Source: Pontivivens insulae
GTDB taxonomy: Bacteria > Pseudomonadota > Alphaproteobacteria > Rhodobacterales > Rhodobacteraceae
DNA: 64,000 nucleotides
Assembly: GCF_900302495.1 (NCBI RefSeq)
Contig: NZ_OMKW01000001.1
Location: forward strand, 806,001-870,000
Reading direction: 5' to 3'
A program made the position numbers and the translations under genes. Positions 62,524-64,000 of the stretch are shown here, piece by piece; within the stretch, counting starts at the first letter, position 1; the number at the start of each line of letters is the position of its first letter. The notes beneath the pieces are model-generated. The model was not told the DNA's origin. It saw only the letters and a list, made by a program, of their open reading frames with translations, and ran no database searches.

Positions 62524-63150
62524 ATGTTGAGCACCGTTGATCTTCCGCTGATCCTGATTGCCGCCCTGATCGCGAGTGCGAGCCCTGGGCCTGCAACGCT
62601 GACTTTGATGGGAACCGCCATGGGGCAGGGCCGTGCGCCCGCGTTGGCGCTGGCCTCTGGCATCACGCTTGGCTCTTTCTTCTGGTCGATCTCTGCGGCT
62701 TTTGGGCTGGGCGCGGTGATGCTGGCCCATGGCTGGATTCTGGAGATCGTGCGCTATGCCGGTGCGGGTTATCTTTTGTGGCTGGCGTTCAAATCCGCCA
62801 AATCCGCCCTGACGCCCGGCGCGCTGATGCCGCGCACGGCACCTGCGGGACGGTCTTTCTTCCTGCGCGGGCTGGCCCTGCACATCACAAATCCCAAGGC
62901 GATCCTGTTCTTCGGTGCACTCTATTCGCTGGGGATCGCACCGGGCACCGATCCGCTGGTGCTCATCACCGTCATCCTCGCCGTGGGTGTGCAGAGCCTG
63001 ATTGTCTTTCATGGCTATGCGCTGATCTTCTCGATCCCGCCGCTGTCGCGGATCTATTTGCGCGCCCGGCGCGGGTTGGAAGCCGTGTTTGCGCTCGCCT
63101 TTGGCGGAGCAGCGGCGAGTATCCTGACCGCGAAGCTCTCTGACAGTTAG
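62524..63150 (+). CDS. LysE/RhtB family amino-acid exporter
   Basis: 208 residues from ATG 62524, preceded by GGGGA. Six predicted helices. ALIASASPGPATLTLMGTAMGQGRAPALALASGITLGSFFW is the RhtB N-terminal motif (SPGP near residue 20), and FLRGLALHITNPKAILFFGALYSL the mid-chain motif. Exports amino acids or small polar metabolites; the substrate cannot be assigned. Confidence 0.9.
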   Translation: MLSTVDLPLILIAALIASASPGPATLTLMGTAMGQGRAPALALASGITLGSFFWSISAAFGLGAVMLAHGWILEIVRYAGAGYLLWLAFKSAKSALTPGALMPRTAPAGRSFFLRGLALHITNPKAILFFGALYSLGIAPGTDPLVLITVILAVGVQSLIVFHGYALIFSIPPLSRIYLRARRGLEAVFALAFGGAAASILTAKLSDS

Positions 63151-63203
63151 GCTTTGTGCTAAGTTTTTGTCGCCGGCTTTGATTGGACGTGATACTTAGC
63201 CAT

Positions 63204-63539
63204 ATGGCTGAGCGAATCCAGAAAGTTGTTACCGTTGCGCATGCGCTGGCCCATCCGGTGCGCGCGCAGATGGTCGAGCGGTTGGGCGAAGGGCCCGCAA
63301 GTGTCGGCGATCTGGCCGCACCCCATGCGCTCGCGTTGCCAACAATCGTGCGCCATCTGGACGTGCTGGCCGATGCGGGTCTGGTTGACACGCAAAAGGC
63401 CGGTCGAGTGCGGACCTGTACACTCAATCGCGCTGCGCTTGGCATTGTGACGGACTGGCTGGATCATCAGCGCCTGATCTGGGAGGCGCGGACGGATCGG
63501 CTGGAGGCATTTTTGCAGGAGGACAAGGGCAATGAGTGA
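63204..63539 (+). CDS. ArsR-family winged-helix regulator
   Basis: 111 residues from ATG 63204. Winged helix: ALAHPVRAQMVERLGEGPASVGDLAAPHALALPTIVRHLDVLADAGLVDTQKAGRVRTCTL. No metal-binding CVC motif, as usual for the ArsR members paired with AHSA1 proteins. Its stop overlaps the start of the AHSA1 gene by 8 bp, so the pair is one operon. Confidence 0.9.
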   Translation: MAERIQKVVTVAHALAHPVRAQMVERLGEGPASVGDLAAPHALALPTIVRHLDVLADAGLVDTQKAGRVRTCTLNRAALGIVTDWLDHQRLIWEARTDRLEAFLQEDKGNE

Positions 63540-63993
63540 AGAGACAACTCTGGAGTTGAGCCGCGTATTGAACGCGCCGGTCGCAAGGGTCTGGGACGCG
63601 TGGACCGACGCGGAGAAATTCGCGCAATGGTGGGTGCCGCGCCCGTGGCGCGCCAAAGTTCATCAGCATGATGTCCAGGCAGGCGGGGCTTTCGAGATGA
63701 CGATGCATGGCCCCGATGGGGAGGCGATGCGCACGCCGGGATGCTTCCTGCTGGCCGAGGCCGAGGCGCGGATCATCTTCACCTCGATGATGTCGGGCGG
63801 GTTTCAGCCCGTGCCCAGCGACTTCCCCTTCACCGCGATCATCGAAATGGTCGGGGTCGGGGAGAAGACCCAGTACACAGCCCGCGTCCTGCACCCGACA
63901 CCGGAATTGCGGGCCCAGCACGAGGCGATGGGCTTCGAGGGCGGTTGGGGCACCGCGTTGACCCAGCTCGAAGAGCTCTTGGCTGGGGCGTGA
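63532..63993 (+). CDS. SRPBCC / AHSA1-domain protein
   Basis: 153 residues. ELSRVLNAPVARVWDAWTDAEKFAQWWVPRPW is the N-terminal AHSA1 signature of the helix-grip fold, which has a hydrophobic ligand cavity. It ends GGWGTALTQLEELLA, the usual GW-x3-LxxL closing helix. Function unknown; ArsR-AHSA1 pairs are widespread and the SRPBCC protein probably binds the small molecule that the pair responds to. Confidence 0.88.
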   Translation: MSEETTLELSRVLNAPVARVWDAWTDAEKFAQWWVPRPWRAKVHQHDVQAGGAFEMTMHGPDGEAMRTPGCFLLAEAEARIIFTSMMSGGFQPVPSDFPFTAIIEMVGVGEKTQYTARVLHPTPELRAQHEAMGFEGGWGTALTQLEELLAGA

Positions 63994-64000
63994 TGCCTCC

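Overview
The window looks like ordinary chromosome of an alphaproteobacterium, most likely a marine Rhodobacterales (roseobacter-type) bacterium. This rests on GC-rich coding sequence, a CcrM-type GANTC methyltransferase beside rnhB, a PhyR/NepR/EcfG general stress locus, a DUF3035 lipoprotein beside lspA, TRAP transport next to organosulfonate catabolism, and a LexA box of the alphaproteobacterial GAAC-N7-GAAC form. I see no IS element, prophage, integrase, CRISPR array or rRNA. One tRNA gene is present.

Layout. 1-6.4 kb: an M48 metalloprotease lipoprotein cut by the window edge, tRNA-Arg(CCT), a sugar O-acetyltransferase, then a leftward operon of BASS-like transporter, lspA, DUF3035 lipoprotein and an active/inactive M16 peptidase pair. 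6.6-13 kb: a rightward peptide-uptake operon (binding protein, M32 carboxypeptidase, two permeases, one fused double ATPase). 13-23 kb: a divergent sulfonate region. A TRAP transporter plus IclR regulator run left, and a GMC alcohol dehydrogenase, Xsc, a YeiH-type exporter and Pta run right. Together these read as isethionate catabolism: isethionate to sulfoacetaldehyde to acetyl phosphate plus sulfite, then acetyl-CoA, with sulfite exported. 23-24.6 kb: GNAT and P1-peptidase pair. 24.6-26.5 kb: general stress response locus (entericidin-like lipoprotein, ecfG, nepR, phyR), with a candidate EcfG promoter before nepR. 26.5-33.6 kb: tamA-tamB.

33.6-39 kb: ribF, MaoC hydratase, free-methionine-sulfoxide reductase, nadC, pgi and a serine hydrolase. 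39-41 kb: glnK-amtB behind a very good sigma-54 promoter. 41-49.6 kb: cell-wall enzymes (PBP1A-type, MltB-type), an 18-repeat MORN protein, nadE and a CPA1 antiporter. 49.6-53.7 kb: an orphan Imm11/DUF1629-like protein, ccrM, rnhB and a PA0069-type radical SAM gene. The last has a LexA box and a striking five-unit, 11-bp-period GTGCAC array upstream. 53.7-59.7 kb: FAD dehydrogenase, alkane monooxygenase, ada, mutY and DUF721. 59.7-64 kb: DsbA-type oxidoreductase, GST with a divergent WYL regulator, an AhpD-like protein, a LysE exporter and an ArsR-AHSA1 pair.

The most unusual signals are non-coding: the GTGCAC array with LexA box (53443-53547), and the 17-bp perfect inverted repeat with an extra diverged copy between glnK and the PBP gene (41091-41176). 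Start codons were chosen mostly by ribosome-binding site and signal-peptide position. All functional calls come from reading motifs, not from database searches.
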